From positions 13,806,340-13,870,339 of the forward strand of contig NC_087081.1 of NCBI RefSeq assembly GCF_026151205.1: a stretch of 64,000 nucleotides of DNA. The letters are read 5' to 3'. The position numbers and the translations under genes are program-made. The first letter of the stretch is position 1; each line of letters begins with the position of its first letter. The notes under the pieces are model-generated. The model was not told the DNA's origin. It saw nothing but the letters and a program-made list of their open reading frames with translations, and did not search any database. Origin of the DNA: Bolinopsis microptera. Taxonomy: Eukaryota > Ctenophora > Tentaculata > Lobata > Bolinopsidae. Positions 11,040-22,737 of this stretch are shown one piece after another.

Positions 11040-11960
11040 ATCGGAGGGGTTTATCTATCTTTTTTTATAGAGAGGCTGGACTGGGTGGCCACGAGAGTGA
11101 TAGCATGTGGATGCTTTGCCTCCTCTTGGCATGACAGTTCTCGTATGTGATGTAGGATGATGGTAGTGTTGTATGATGTATCGTGTATGTAGTTAAGTGG
11201 CCAGCTGGGCGTGGAAGGAGAACGGTGAGCTAAGACGAAGTGTAAGTAGGCGCTATGTTTCACCAGTCTGGTCCAGCTCGCTTGGCAAAATTAAGCGTTT
11301 TGGGTGGTTTGTGAAGTTGACATAGTGGAGATGTGTTGGTTGTCGATTATGTCATTAACGGAGAGGTCTAGTCCTGGGAATATTGACCTCTTATTGGCCA
11401 AAGCCGGACACTGTCCTGAAAGAGTTGAGATGTTTCTCTAGTCGCCGCACATCGGACAAGCGCAGTGCTTGATTTGCAGATGGTATGGAGGTGTATGTTT
11501 AAGCCACAATGTCCTGTGATGAGGTGCACTGCAGTTCTGGAATTTTGTTTCTGTTGTTTGCTGAGTGTAGTGTTAGATCTTTTGATATGTTGATGTTTTT
11601 GTGACCGAGTGTCAGTTTTGGTGTTTCTGGGTCCTATCAGTTAAACCAGGTTTCCTGATTTAGTCTAGTGACTTTGTCGTAGATCAGGCGTTTGATGTAA
11701 AGATTGGTGGAATTGGGCAGTTCAAAGTGGAATTCACTGGTTCTACCTAATCTTGGCCAGCTCATCTGCATTTTTCATTACCCCACAATCGATATGTGCA
11801 GCTATCCATTGATCTCTAAGTGTTAGGGATTCCGAGTGTATTGAGGATGTCATAACAGTCTCTAGTAGTTCACTCCTCGTTAAGCTCGAGATCTAGCTGT
11901 ATGGATGAGAGACTGTCCAGACCTTATGGTGATGTGTGTGTTGTATAAGTTGTGAGATAT
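11040..11960 (-). pseudogene. Decayed LINE with RNase H-like and zinc-knuckle remnants
   Basis: On -, the RNase H landmark DSLSSIQL is read near plus 11900. WIAAHIDCGVMKNADELA near plus 11780 matches the typical W-x-AH-G-xx-N-x-x-ADELA end of LINE RNase H domains. IYDKVTRL follows, then TGHCGLNIHLH and KHCACPMCGD near plus 11450, a CxxC zinc-knuckle. Several stops and frame changes separate these pieces, so it cannot be expressed as one protein. The domain order fits I/Jockey/R1-like elements that carry RNase H. The clade is not resolved. Confidence 0.65.
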
Positions 11961-12438
11961 TTGAAGCTTGATGATGGCGGTGAGCTGTGTGTTGGTAATC
12001 ACATGACTAGTAAAAATTTTACAATATAAATAATAAAATGTTACAAGCTTTTGATGATGACACAGTAGGGTCGTGAAATGATGACGTTATCGTATGCACG
12101 TTACCCACCTGCACTTACCCACTTGATAAAAATGAAACATTTAATATGTTATCATATTATCATTAATAATGTAACATGTATTTTACAACCTAGTATAAGA
12201 ATAATCACAAATACAAATTTTTTTTTTTGTTTGTTAATCATTTATACAGGGAAATCTTAAATATTTCTGAAAATTTTAGTATATTTAGTCGATTCTCGGT
12301 TCAATTTTGGGTTAAGATCAACTAGTGCAGAATCAAGCAAGTTGAGTAATTTTTTATATGTATTAAATTGAATGTGCTTTAATAAAAGTAAATATCCTTA
12401 AATGGTGCCTATTTTGATATTTTTCATCCCTAGCTTAG

Positions 12439-13812
12439 CAGACGTAGATAAACAACGTGAATAAAACAACGTAATTAAATATACGTAAATAAACCAACGT
12501 AAATAAAATAACGTAAATTAGAACAACATAAATAAAAAAAGTAAATAAATAAACGTCAATAAAACAACGTAATTAAAACAAATGTAAATAAAACAACGTA
12601 AAATAAAACAATATAGGAGTTCCAGCTGCAGAAATCCTTTCTATGTCGCGTAAGATATATTTTCAAGCCAAATGATCTATTAAATGCATAAAATTTTACA
12701 GAAAATTTTTACAGATTTTTTATTTAGGAAACAGTGGTTCAGAAGTTCTTCAGGGTGTTTTTAGTACTCTCCTTTCTTCCCTTCACCGTCAAAAGAGTCG
12801 ATCCAAACTCTTCGTAGTTTTTCTCAGAGCAGCCAGATCCTCCCTACCTAACCTCAGAGCACTCCCTCTCCATACCTTCTGGTACTTACCAATGAAGAAG
12901 GTCTCTTGGCATACATAAAATCGGAAATTGTGGTCTGCAATCATACGTGCTCAAGCCTAAGAGATGGCGATGTGTTGTTGGACAACCTCAAACATGCACA
13001 CAGCCCTAGTTTAACAGTAAAGAGGCAAGTTTTTGTGTGTTCTACAGAAGCTTTCCCTCATATGTAGTTGTATATATGTTATATATGTTATAAATATACT
13101 ATTAAATATATATCGACATTCGCCGAATCATTATTCTTTATGTTTAATGTTCCTTTACCCTTCACGCTCTATATTAGTCGATCAGTTTACCGACCCAGGT
13201 TAATTTCGTTATTTATCAGCCCACCTAAAGATTTTATTTCATTTTGAATATACGAGCGTTTATTTTTATCCTAGTCATCAGGATCCGCGTTGCAAGAACT
13301 TTTTAGTTCATAGATAGCTATTTACCAGGGACGACTTAGGTACGTGGCAGGGTACGATCGATTTATTGGAGGGGAGTAAAATTACTTATAATAAATGTGC
13401 AAAATCTATAAATGAGTTAGACGAATTACTGTATTCCCTGTATTACAGTTCGCTCTGAAGATGCATTATCCTGAACACTTCGCATATCATCCTCGATTAA
13501 CTCACTTTTCGTCTTGCATTCAGGTAACAGGGACTGACTTCAATCGATCCTGGAGGTGAGTAAAACATGGCTCGCAGGACTGACCCGTTTGACATTAAAT
13601 TAGAATCGCAAATTCACTTATAGATCATCTTAAGCTTTGAAAATATGACTTATTACGGACGTTAGACACTGGTTTTATTTTAGTTGTGTTATTAGTTAAT
13701 TTCATTTGTTATTTCATTACATTGATTTATTTAGGCTGTTTTATTTACCGTTGTTTTATTTTAGGTTGTGTTATTCGTTGTTTTATTTACGTTGACCACG
13801 TTTTATTTACGT
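12439..13812. mobile_element. 1.4-kb element bounded by inverted arrays of ACGTAAATAAAAC
   Basis: 12439-12612 is a string of about a dozen degenerate copies of ACGTAAATAAAACA. The complementary word (GTTTTATTTACGT) is repeated at about 13680-13812, so the two arrays face each other. The interior (12620-13680) has no coding frame. Foldback-type transposons have such repetitive inverted ends. The exact ends and any target duplication could not be fixed. Confidence 0.55.
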
Positions 13813-14790
13813 GATAATTTTGTTTTCTATATCATACTTTTTAAAAGTAACATTTGGCATAACACTCAAAATTCCGCATTACTTCCCATTTCACAGATGT
13901 AGCTCGTGTTCCAATGAGGAAAAACAAGCTTGATGACGTCATAGTCCCACGTTGGACCTCAGGCTCATAATCACGTGACATCAGACCCAATCAATTTGGG
14001 TTCTGGCCTGGTCAGCTTCGAAACTGATCTTGAGGTGACGTGCGACACCTCGTTAACCCATCTATGTCTGAAAGGAGATCACCGTGAGACCGGATTCATT
14101 GGCCTATAGTGGTTGGCCATCGTGTGGGTTTTTTTTTGTGGGATTAAGACCACGAGTGCGTTGAAATGTTGAGTCTTTCAGTGAAGGTTACCCAAACTGG
14201 TTACGCTTACTTAACTGATGGTGGAACGCATGATATTGGTGCTGTGATAATTAATCTATTAATGGACGTGGTTAAAAACTTGATGGTTGTTTGCGACCGG
14301 ACGAGTGGGGTGTTATGGCGACTGCAGTTAGGGGACACAGCGTCTAGCTCTGTTGCGAAATATGATTTATCACGGGATTTTCACTAGCCTTTCAGGAAAT
14401 CGTTGCCTCAACTTTTGTTTTTTTTTTTTTTTCGCAGTAGCACCGTGGGCCTTCATAAAGTATTAATGGCAAAGTGTGGCCAATGACTAGCTCGAATCAA
14501 AGTAAACTGAAGACGAGTTTGGATTTAGATTTGCTATGAGATCAAGGAAGCTATAGTCCACATTCTTGATCAAGGTGAAAAGAGAGCAGTGGATAAAATT
14601 AGTGTCAATCATAAATACTTTTACTGATTACGCTTAAAAAAAAAAACATTATTTTTTTGTTTTTTTCCCCTTTCCTAAACTGCCGGATAAGTTCACTACC
14701 TACATTTACAATTTTTACAGTCCACCTCTCCTAGTAGGGATGTCAGAATGGTACTCACTCCTAACCACACATGGAGCTATATCTGAGAGA
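13813..14790. other. Non-coding stretch with homopolymer tracts
   Basis: It contains T-runs near 14130, 14420 and 14640-14660 and a 73-codon frame at 14166-14387 without recognisable domain. Nothing else was identified. Confidence 0.4.
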
Positions 14791-14799
14791 TTAGGCTGG

Positions 14800-15470
14800 A
14801 CTCTTCACCGGGCCTGATGGTAGTTCTGCTATCTCCTCAAATGATGTGCTTCAAGCTTGAGTGTTCCGATCATCACATCTGGTCTGAGTCCATGTTACAG
14901 GATTCGTCCCCCCATGTTTCTACAAGACTGGATATGTCACACCGCTTTCAGAAATGTAGCAGGAGTGATGCTGCTAACTACAGACCGGTTTCTGAGCTCA
15001 CATGTAGTCAAAGTTCTAAGAAAGGAGTGGTTAGGAAACACATGGTTCGCATCTCGAAACAACCATTTGTTATCGACAAAACATGCGCTTCAGATCGACA
15101 GAAGCTATTGACCAAAATGCTCGTTACTTTGACGACATTTTGAAGGATTCCTGACTTCAGGTGGAAATACACAGACTTCATTTACTTCGATTTTGCCAAG
15201 GCTTTTAACAAAGTAGACTTGGACTACTTTTTTGTTTGGTTAAAGAGAGATACGGATTTCACGGCAAACTTCTAAGTTCTTCGGACGTGCCAGGGGGTTC
15301 TAAGTGGTGTCCTCAGGGAAGTGTGTTAGGACCTATTGTTCATTTGTTTATTAACGATCTAGAGCGCCAGCTGTTACATGTCTTTCGGAAGTCAGCTTCT
15401 TTGCTGACGAAACTAGGGTCTCCAAATGTATCGATTGCTTGAGGATGTTGCTGCTTTCAGGTAGATGTCT
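14800..15470 (+). pseudogene. Decayed LINE reverse transcriptase
   Basis: Fragments of the standard RT core can be read in order, but in different frames. DAANYRPVS near 14970 is followed by VRKHMV, then YFDFAKAFNKVDLDYF near 15180-15235 (palm motif A, with N for the usual D). PQGSVLGPIVHLFINDL near 15320-15360 is the B motif. The YADD motif is not clearly preserved. The style (QGSVLGPILF...INDL) is that of CR1/Jockey-type elements. Stops and indels between the blocks show that it is dead. Confidence 0.75.
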
Positions 15471-15639
15471 GTACGTATTCTCGACTAGTCCACGCTTGCA
15501 AAACTCACTCGTTAGATCCACAGTAACAGAAGTTTGAGCTCCATGAATCGTTCCACTACAGAAAGAGCCGTTCTGAACTCCCTTTTTTTCTTTTTTTTAC
15601 GTGGAAACTCTACTTTACAAGGTTTCCAGCGAGAACATA

Positions 15640-16435
15640 TAGTAGAGGCTCTTACGGGCATTGTCTGTCGTACGATAGGGACCCCAGATTACCACCATAC
15701 CTAGACGTATTTTTGACCGTAGAATCGATTGATGAAAGTGGTTTCAGAGTTGGATGATTGTTCTTGGGTAAAAATCGCAAAAAACCGATTTTTGGGCCAA
15801 AAATAGAGCAAAAAAACCATGTTTTTTGATATTTTGCGCAAGTTAATTTTGTTGGCATGTCGCAAAACCTTGCATAAAGTTAGCTAACTAGACAGCCGCA
15901 CACGATTGTATAAACAAATTTAAAACAAATCCTCTATTTGTTCTGAGGTAAAAATCCAAAAAAGTGGTAAAAATTTTGACTTTTTTGCTTTAAAGTTTGA
16001 ATTATTTTTTTGCAGTTGTATAAATCAACCCAAAAATAGTCACATCGTGTTTGCCTAAATTTTTCCTTCGAGACAGTCCCACTTCATATATTATCGAAGT
16101 TGAACTTGTCACTCCGCCCAAGCGTTTTTGCCAAATTTTCGATGCGCATACCGCCGCAAAAGCCCCTTTAGTTGTTATCACTTGGCACCCGCGCGTACAT
16201 CATAAATTTCTAACAGGTATAACTCAGCGCGATATGTCCGTTCTAGCTCATATTTTCTCACTAAATAGAAATATTGTGATCTTATTGCTGACAAAATATG
16301 GATTATAATGACTTTTTTGCCTTAGAGTAATAGACTCTCAAAGTTTTAACGCGCATGGTTATAAGCACGTGAACTAATAGGCCAAATTTATACTTCTTAT
16401 CTATTTATTAGAATCGATCCTTAGACTCATACTAG
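15640..16435. mobile_element. TA-flanked MITE, copy 2 (right end missing)
   Basis: It starts with the same 20-base end as the copy at 7730 and follows it closely (ACCCCAGAT, GACCGTAGAATCGATTGA, CCAAAAATAG and later blocks). It stops matching after GATCCTTAGACTCATACTA near 16435, about 80 bases short of the expected inverted right end. It is therefore 3' truncated or interrupted. Confidence 0.8.
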
Positions 16436-17789
16436 CAACTTGAACCTTTTTATTTTAATTGGATCCAAAAATTTTCAAAGCGGGGTTTTCAAGAAAAAAC
16501 CTACAATGACGGGAAAAAATAAATCGCAAACCCAAACCCCTGAAAAACACAAACTACAAGTTATTTTTGGGAGATACAGCCCAATCACTTCATATATTTG
16601 TAGAATGGGAACAGTTTTTTAAAACTATTTTAATGATTTGGGTTTTAAAATTACACTATCTCTTCTTTATCTTATTCCACAAGGTTGATGTAAAATTGAC
16701 TTCTCACCTGAACTACACGTGAAATTTTTGAAATTTTAAAACTCAGTTTATTCTCTGGTTAAATACTCCTGCCCAAGATAATAACCCTTATTTTAAATTT
16801 TGAGTAGACAAATGACAAATGGACTCCCTCAAATAATTTTAATAGCTTGGAAACACCATGAGTAAGCAGTGTTTTGAGGGGCTGAACAAAAAAAAGTGTA
16901 ACACGGGGTGTTCCCGGGTGTACATTTCGTGCACAAAATTGCGGTGAGAAAAAGCTACTAATTTAAATATTTCCTTTTTCCACACCTTATAGAACAATTT
17001 TCTCAGATGCGATGTAGTGTGAAAAAATATAAAGTCAAGATAACACCCCCGGATTCCAGCTGAGGCTCTAAAATGTTCCAACTTGTGGAATTAGTATAAA
17101 AAAAGCCCAGTAAATTTTTAAAAATTGGAAACCACCTAATTAAAAAATTTAAACGGGAGAGAAAGGGGCTCGGGTGATTCTGATTATAACTAACAACTAT
17201 TACAAAAAGGGGGTGGATTATTAGAAAAGGAGTTGAAAGAAAACACGCTCAGTCGAATTTCCAGTATTTTTCCCCCATCCAGTCGACTGAATACGAAGTT
17301 TTTTATATGTTTCTCACAAATTATTTAAAAGATTCCTCACACTTGAACAGTAAAAAAATTAAGACCCAACCATTGTAAGTTCTAACACTGTTTGTTATAA
17401 AAAGTTATCGCTTGGCACTCTCACCAATGTACACGTACTAAACGTTCCCTTTGGGCACCGGTCCCCTTCCCTTATAACTAGTTAGGATTAAAAATTTAGA
17501 GAAAATTTTTTAACTTTTTCGGGGTGCCTGAGGGGTGATAAGTGTACGTGTGACCCCACGTGGTAAAGAAGCCTGCTGGGGGGCCCGGGGGTAGAATGTA
17601 ATGATAATTAGCTGTTCACATTACGTGTTGTCATATTAAAAGGAGTGGCTAGTAAAATTGGCATGTTATGTAAATCATCATATCCACATTTATACTTTTC
17701 AGGGTTTAAATTTTGTGTTTTATATACAGCTAATTACAATTGGGGAAATTTTCCACAAAAATTTTTTAGTGGGTCGCAAAACAACATAG
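16436..17789. other. AT-rich stretch with many homopolymer runs, no gene
   Basis: Runs of A, T, C and G of 4-7 bases are unusually frequent (AAAAAATT, GGGGGGCCCGGGGG near 17580). No coding frame or repeat family was recognised. It leads directly into the long-armed element at 17790. Confidence 0.4.
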
Positions 17790-17791
17790 TA

Positions 17792-18460
17792 CAGTTAAAT
17801 CCGTCTTTTTGTCGGAAAAAATTTCGCAACAAAGCGTTTTAACGGGATAGGGGGACAGGCCCCGGGAAATCATTCCAGAGGTTCCCAAAACCCTCGACTT
17901 CAAAAAATCCACATTTTCATTTTTACACCTTTTTCCCACTTGGTTTTCCGCAAATAATCACGTTTAAATATCCTAAAGTTCTAGTTTAAAGATTGTTTTT
18001 AGAAAACAAAAGAAGAACAATTTTTTTTTTAACAATTTTTTAAAAAATAAATTTTTTAAATTTAATTAATTAAATAGTTAAAAAATTTCAAATATTTCAA
18101 AAACCATTTTTTAAAAATGTTGACAATTACATTCAAGTAATTAAACTAATTTTTTTTGAAAATTTTAAAAATTTTTCACTTACAATTTTTAAAAACTTGT
18201 AAAATTTTCAAAATTTTGTAAAGAAAAACCCCAAATTTCCCATTTTTTCCCACATCGAATCTCCGCTAATAAAACGCTTTGAATGTCGTAGAATGTTCTA
18301 GATTGAACCAATGTGTTCAAATAAAAAAGAGAAAAACTTTTTACCGACAACCTTTGGTTAGATTATTAATTATTTTAATTTAAATAATTTTTAAATTTTT
18401 AAAAATTTAAAAATACAATTTGTTAAAAATATTTCCGGACGAAAAACGTAAAATTAGGGA
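17792..18460 (+). repeat. Left inverted arm of the long-armed element
   Basis: It pairs with 20395-21075. The best conserved blocks are the outer ~230 bases and the block ending CCTTTGGTTAGAT near 18365. The inner ~100 bases are AT-rich and align only loosely. Confidence 0.75.
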
Positions 18461-19369
18461 TTTACTTGAAAAACAAAATACCCGTCCATAGAAAAACAGT
18501 TAAAAAAACCCAGATAAATGGAAAAAACGGTAAAATACCCAAAAATTTTACGAACTTTATAGCTTATACTATTTTCACATCTTTTTCCCGACTAGTTTTG
18601 GTTTAATTTAAATTTTTAAAACGGGTTTTGTTTGGAAGCGAAGCTTCACTTTATTTTAGTTTATTTTCCTTCGAAAAAAAGTTGAATTGCAAAAAATCAG
18701 GATTAAATCACACTTAATATTAAAAATTTGACAAAAAAAATTTAAACGGAAAACAAGGGCAGACTGTTTCACTCAGAGTACGCTTGTTGATTATTGCAGC
18801 GGACCATGACCAGCCCCAAAGATTCATTTTTAGCCTGGGGTTGACTCCGCCCTGCGCAGAAGGGTTCAGGGTTTTGAATCCCATGTCCCTAGCTAGGGAG
18901 GGGAAGGATCCTTTGGGATCATGCGACCCCAAGGGCCCCGACTAAACCCGAATGATAGGAAAACTTAATTGAGGGTTAAAAGGGGGGGTCCCTGTAAAGT
19001 TCAAAAATTTCCTGGGTACCCATTCAGTGCATACTGAATAGAAAAGGGCTTTTAACTATTATGTGGGCCCAAATAAAGAGGGGTCCGTTTTTCCGTTGAA
19101 AATGAGGCAGGACCATCTTTGGGCCCACAAACACATTTTAAAAAAAAATTTTCCCCTTCTGTAACGTAAGATCGCCCCAAAGATGAACCTTCAAACCGGA
19201 TTACAGAAAAGGTAATTTGTATGAAAACATAGTTGGGCTTTTACTAATTACTAATTCGCCGCCCAAAAATTCACGACTTTCCCGTAGTTTAGTGCCTATT
19301 CCCCACGGAACGTTCGAATCCCGTCCTTAAACTCCGGATGACGGGTGGGGTTGATCCAGTGAAAGCGTG

Positions 19370-20330
19370 GCACGAAATCGTCGAAACCCCAATTACGTAT
19401 CGGCACACGTCACGTGAAAAAGCATTAGGTAATATTGAAACCCAATCATTTCGCTAACGAGATGAACAAATTGCTTGATAACTTCGTCATTTTCAATCCG
19501 TTTCGCACATCGTTTTGATTTGCAGAGAGGCAGTTGAGTGTCTAATCAAGTTGATGTTTCTGTAATTGGTGATGATACTGATTTGCTTGTAATTTTACTG
19601 CACATGGACAAAACACTTTGCATTTGACCACCTACTGTTTCACACCACAAAAGCTACTTCTATGACATTGAGAAATTCGAAGTGCGATTGGTAGGAGGCA
19701 CGTAGTCGTAAACACGATAAGCTGCTGTGCCACACTTTTCACTGGATCAGACACCACCCGTCGGATCCACGGAGTTGGTAAGGATCGGCTCTTCAGAACG
19801 ATCGCATCCATCGATGAAAGTGTAATAGATGCTTTTTATTCGGCAAATTCTACACCAGCTGGCAGCTACCATAAATCATGTAGGAGAACTTTTAATGCTG
19901 CAGCTGATTTCAATCAAAATTGAGATCACTAAATGAAGCTAGACTTTCAGTTTTTGAACAGCAGTCGCAATCTTCAACAGCAGACATCAAGTGCGAACAG
20001 CTCTCGCCAACACTGGGCAGGCTGAACAACATTCTTATCGTGTTACCATCAGCTGCAGGCGTGGGATGAGAATGACCTAGATCCGATAACGTGGGGATGG
20101 AAGATGAACAAATTGTTCAGAACAATGGGACACATTACCAGTGACCACTCTTATGAGTACAGCTCCGAAAAAGCTCATTCAAAAAATCTGTTGCAACTGT
20201 TTTAAAGTCAGGTTGTGGCAATGCTTGTTCATGCAGAAAAGCAGGAATACATTGGTGGATCAACCTGCCTCAAATGTCAGGACAATTGCACCAATGTGCC
20301 AGCTGAGGACTCATAGTTAGACTCTTATCT
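19370..20330 (+). pseudogene. Decayed PIN/FEN-like domain protein with Cys-rich tail
   Basis: Read across frameshifts, several blocks of a multi-copy invertebrate protein family appear in order. GDDTDLLVILLHM lies near 19570, a probable acidic nuclease-like core. GSDTTRRIHGVGKDRLF near 19743 corresponds to an ITGCDTTSRxxGxGK motif. HQLQAWDENDLDPITWGW is near 20055-20090. A Cys-rich tail is near 20200-20250 (CCNCF, then GCGNACSCRKAG after a frame change). I recall this architecture from many predicted invertebrate proteins of unknown function, but not a named family. At least four frame changes or stops separate the blocks. It sits between the inverted arms of the 17.8-21.1 kb element as its only visible coding content. 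Confidence 0.55.
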
Positions 20331-20394
20331 AGTAATATGGTTATATAAAGTACTACTTCGATTTCCCGATTAATTAATGAAAATTTGTTAATTA

Positions 20395-21075
20395 TTCGTG
20401 ATATGTATTTTTTAATATTTGATCAAAAATAATTTTATAATTTTTGAATATTTGTTTAATACTCGAATTAACTAATTAATTAATTATCTAATCCAAAGGT
20501 TGTCGGGCAAAAAGTTGTTTCTCTTTATATTTTGAAACACTTGGTTCAATCTAGAACATTCTTACGACATTCAGAAGTCGTTTATTAGCGAGATTCTCTG
20601 TGGGGAAAAAGTGGTAAATAGTGGTTTTTCTTACAAATTCGAAAATTTTACAAGTCCAAAATATTGTAGTGAAAATTTTCAAAATTTTCATAAAAATTAG
20701 TTTCAATATACGTTGGAATGTAATTGTGAACATTCTTTATGAAATGTATTTTTGAAATATTTGAAAATTTATTAATTATTTAATTAATTAATTAAATAAT
20801 TTATTTTTGAAAAGTTGTTAAAGAAAAAATGTTCTTCTTGTTTTCTAAACACAATGCTTTAAACTAGAATCTTCTAGATATTCAGAACGTGACTTATTTG
20901 CGGAAACCAAAGTGGTAAAAAGGTGGTAAAAGTGGTAACGTGGATTTCCTGAAGTCGAGGATTTTGGGAACTCTCTGGAATAATTCCTGAGACCTGTCCC
21001 CGACCATATTCCCGTTAAAATCGCTTTGTTGCGAATTTTGTCCGACAAAGGCTTAAATTAGGACGGATTTGACTG
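20395..21075 (-). repeat. Right inverted arm of the long-armed element
   Basis: This is the inverted counterpart of 17792-18460, ending ...GACGGATTTGACTG before the TA duplication. Confidence 0.75.
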
Positions 21076-21395
21076 TACTACTAGAGGTCAGGCTACAATT
21101 TACACTCTCTTTCAAAAGGAACTAGAACACCACCACCATGACAGTATCCTACTAGTAGTATCCAATGTCTGATATCCAGTTAATACCGCTCACTCACCAC
21201 AAACTCAGGTGTAAATTAGCAGATCTGATTTTAGATTCTCAGGATGACAATAATAATCAAACCATGTTAACCACTTGATGGGAATTACTGTAATCACAAT
21301 TACAACAACCAACATAATAACCAGTGTGTCCCTGATTAGATTTCAGACGAATACAACCCCCCAGGGCTCAGTGCAGGGACAGACACGTACGTCGT

Positions 21396-21918
21396 ACACG
21401 GAGCTGAGAGAGACAAGGAGCTGAGAGAGACACGGAGCTGAGAGAGACACGGAGCTGACAGAGACACGGAGCTGAGAGAGACACGGAGCTGACAGAGACA
21501 CGGAGCTGAGAGAGACACGGAGCTGACAGAGACACGGAGCTGAGAGAGACACGGAGCTGACAGAGACACGGAGCTGAGAGAGACACGGAGCTGACAGAGA
21601 CACGGAGCTGAGAGAGACACGGAGCTGACAGAGACACGGAGCTGAGAGAGACACGGAGCTGACAGAGACACGGAGCTGAGAGAGACACGGAGCTGACAGA
21701 GACACGGAGCTGAGAGAGACACGGAGCTGAGAGAGACACGGAGCTGAGAGAGACACGGAGCTGACAGAGACACGGAGCTGAGAGAGACACGGAGCTGACA
21801 GAGACACGGAGCTGACAGAGACACGGAGCTGACAGAGACACGGAGCTGAGAGAGACACGGAGCTGAGAGAGACACGGAGCTGACAGAGACACGGAGCTGA
21901 CAGAGACACGGAGCTGAC
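21396..21918. repeat. 17-bp minisatellite, about 31 units
   Basis: The unit ACACGGAGCTGAGAGAG alternates with ACACGGAGCTGACAGAG (one G/C difference), at roughly 31 units in 523 bases. Because 17 is not a multiple of three, each - strand frame reads the same repeating peptide (SLSAPCLSQLRV-type), so three overlapping open frames appear. These are artefacts of the repeat, not genes. Confidence 0.95.
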
Positions 21919-22119
21919 TAAGAGGTCGGGTATTGAAGCAATCGAATTTAACGGCATGTTAATCCTAACCACTTACATCCATTGCAACAAAGGAGTACCT
22001 AACATCATCAAATTTGATATAAAATACCAGGTCTAATGAACATTGTTCCGGTAGACGGAGGGAGAAGTTTCTGGGCCTGGAGATATGAGTAGACCCAGCT
22101 CTGATACAATATATCAGTA

Positions 22120-22262
22120 TTGGACAGGAGCTAGATACGATATATCAGTATTGTACAGGAGCTAGATACGATATATGGGCGATATATCAGTATTGAACAG
22201 GAGCTAGATACGATTTTAGTATTGGACAGGAGCTAGATACGATATATCAGTATATTGGACAG
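22120..22262. repeat. ~31-bp tandem repeat (GAGCTAGATACGATATATCAG)
   Basis: About four to five units of AGGAGCTAGATACGATATAT... follow each other with small internal deletions. They end with a diverged unit at 22262. Confidence 0.85.
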
Positions 22263-22670
22263 GGTGTTAAATTTTCACACTGGTTCTGACAAGCTACCTA
22301 ATTAACTATGATAACAAGACGATAAGCTGTCCAATTAAGCAAACTGCTGTAAAGTGTGTTAATTGGGGTATGGGCAGGGTGCTTGCTAAGATGCTAAGTG
22401 ATGTTTTTTAGTTATCATGCAGGTAGGAGGGGCAGTCTGCTCCCATAATCACACCTAAGAGCCTTAGACAAGTGTTGTGTTTTACAAATTCGTTGGCCCC
22501 AAATTAGAGAATACACATTTAGGTAATACACTACTAAATGTACACTTAATACACACTTACACACTAATGTAACAATATTACTCCTACACACTAATATTAC
22601 TCTTGCATTATAGTACTAATTAGGTAACACGGTGTCCACTTGTCCTGTAAAAGCTGACAATGTCAGAGGA

Positions 22671-22737
22671 GTGACAAATAGGGAGCTGAGTGACAAATAG
22701 GGAGCTGAGTGACAAATAGGGAGCTGAGTGACAAATG
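22671..22737. repeat. 19-bp tandem repeat, 3.5 units
   Basis: GTGACAAATAGGGAGCTGA is repeated at 22671, 22690 and 22709, with a partial unit at 22728. Confidence 0.9.

Larger units (their letters stand above)
17790..21077. mobile_element. 3.3-kb TA-flanked transposon with ~0.67-kb inverted arms
   Basis: TA at 17790-17791 is followed by CAGTTAAATCCGTC. TA at 21076-21077 is preceded by the inverted form of CAGTCAAATCCGTC. The two arms then match at length in inverted orientation (TTTGTCGGA, TTCGCAACAAAGCG, AACGGGA, TTCCAGAG, CTCGACTTCA, TTTCCGCAAATAA, GAACATTCT-type blocks). CAGT ends with TA duplications point to the Tc1/mariner/pogo superfamily. Between the arms I find no DDE transposase or CENP-B-like helix-turn-helix. 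There is instead a decayed gene at 19370-20330. The left arm is richer in homopolymer indels than the right. Confidence 0.8.

Noticed and set aside
11051-11263. Independent 70-codon gene
   Set aside because: It lies inside the decayed RNase H-bearing LINE and has no independent support.
21396-21918. CRISPR-like array
   Set aside because: Units are contiguous, with no unique spacers, in a eukaryotic setting.
21336-21972. Three overlapping minus-strand frames of 174-209 codons
   Set aside because: All are translations of the 17-bp minisatellite; the peptide merely repeats the unit in each frame.
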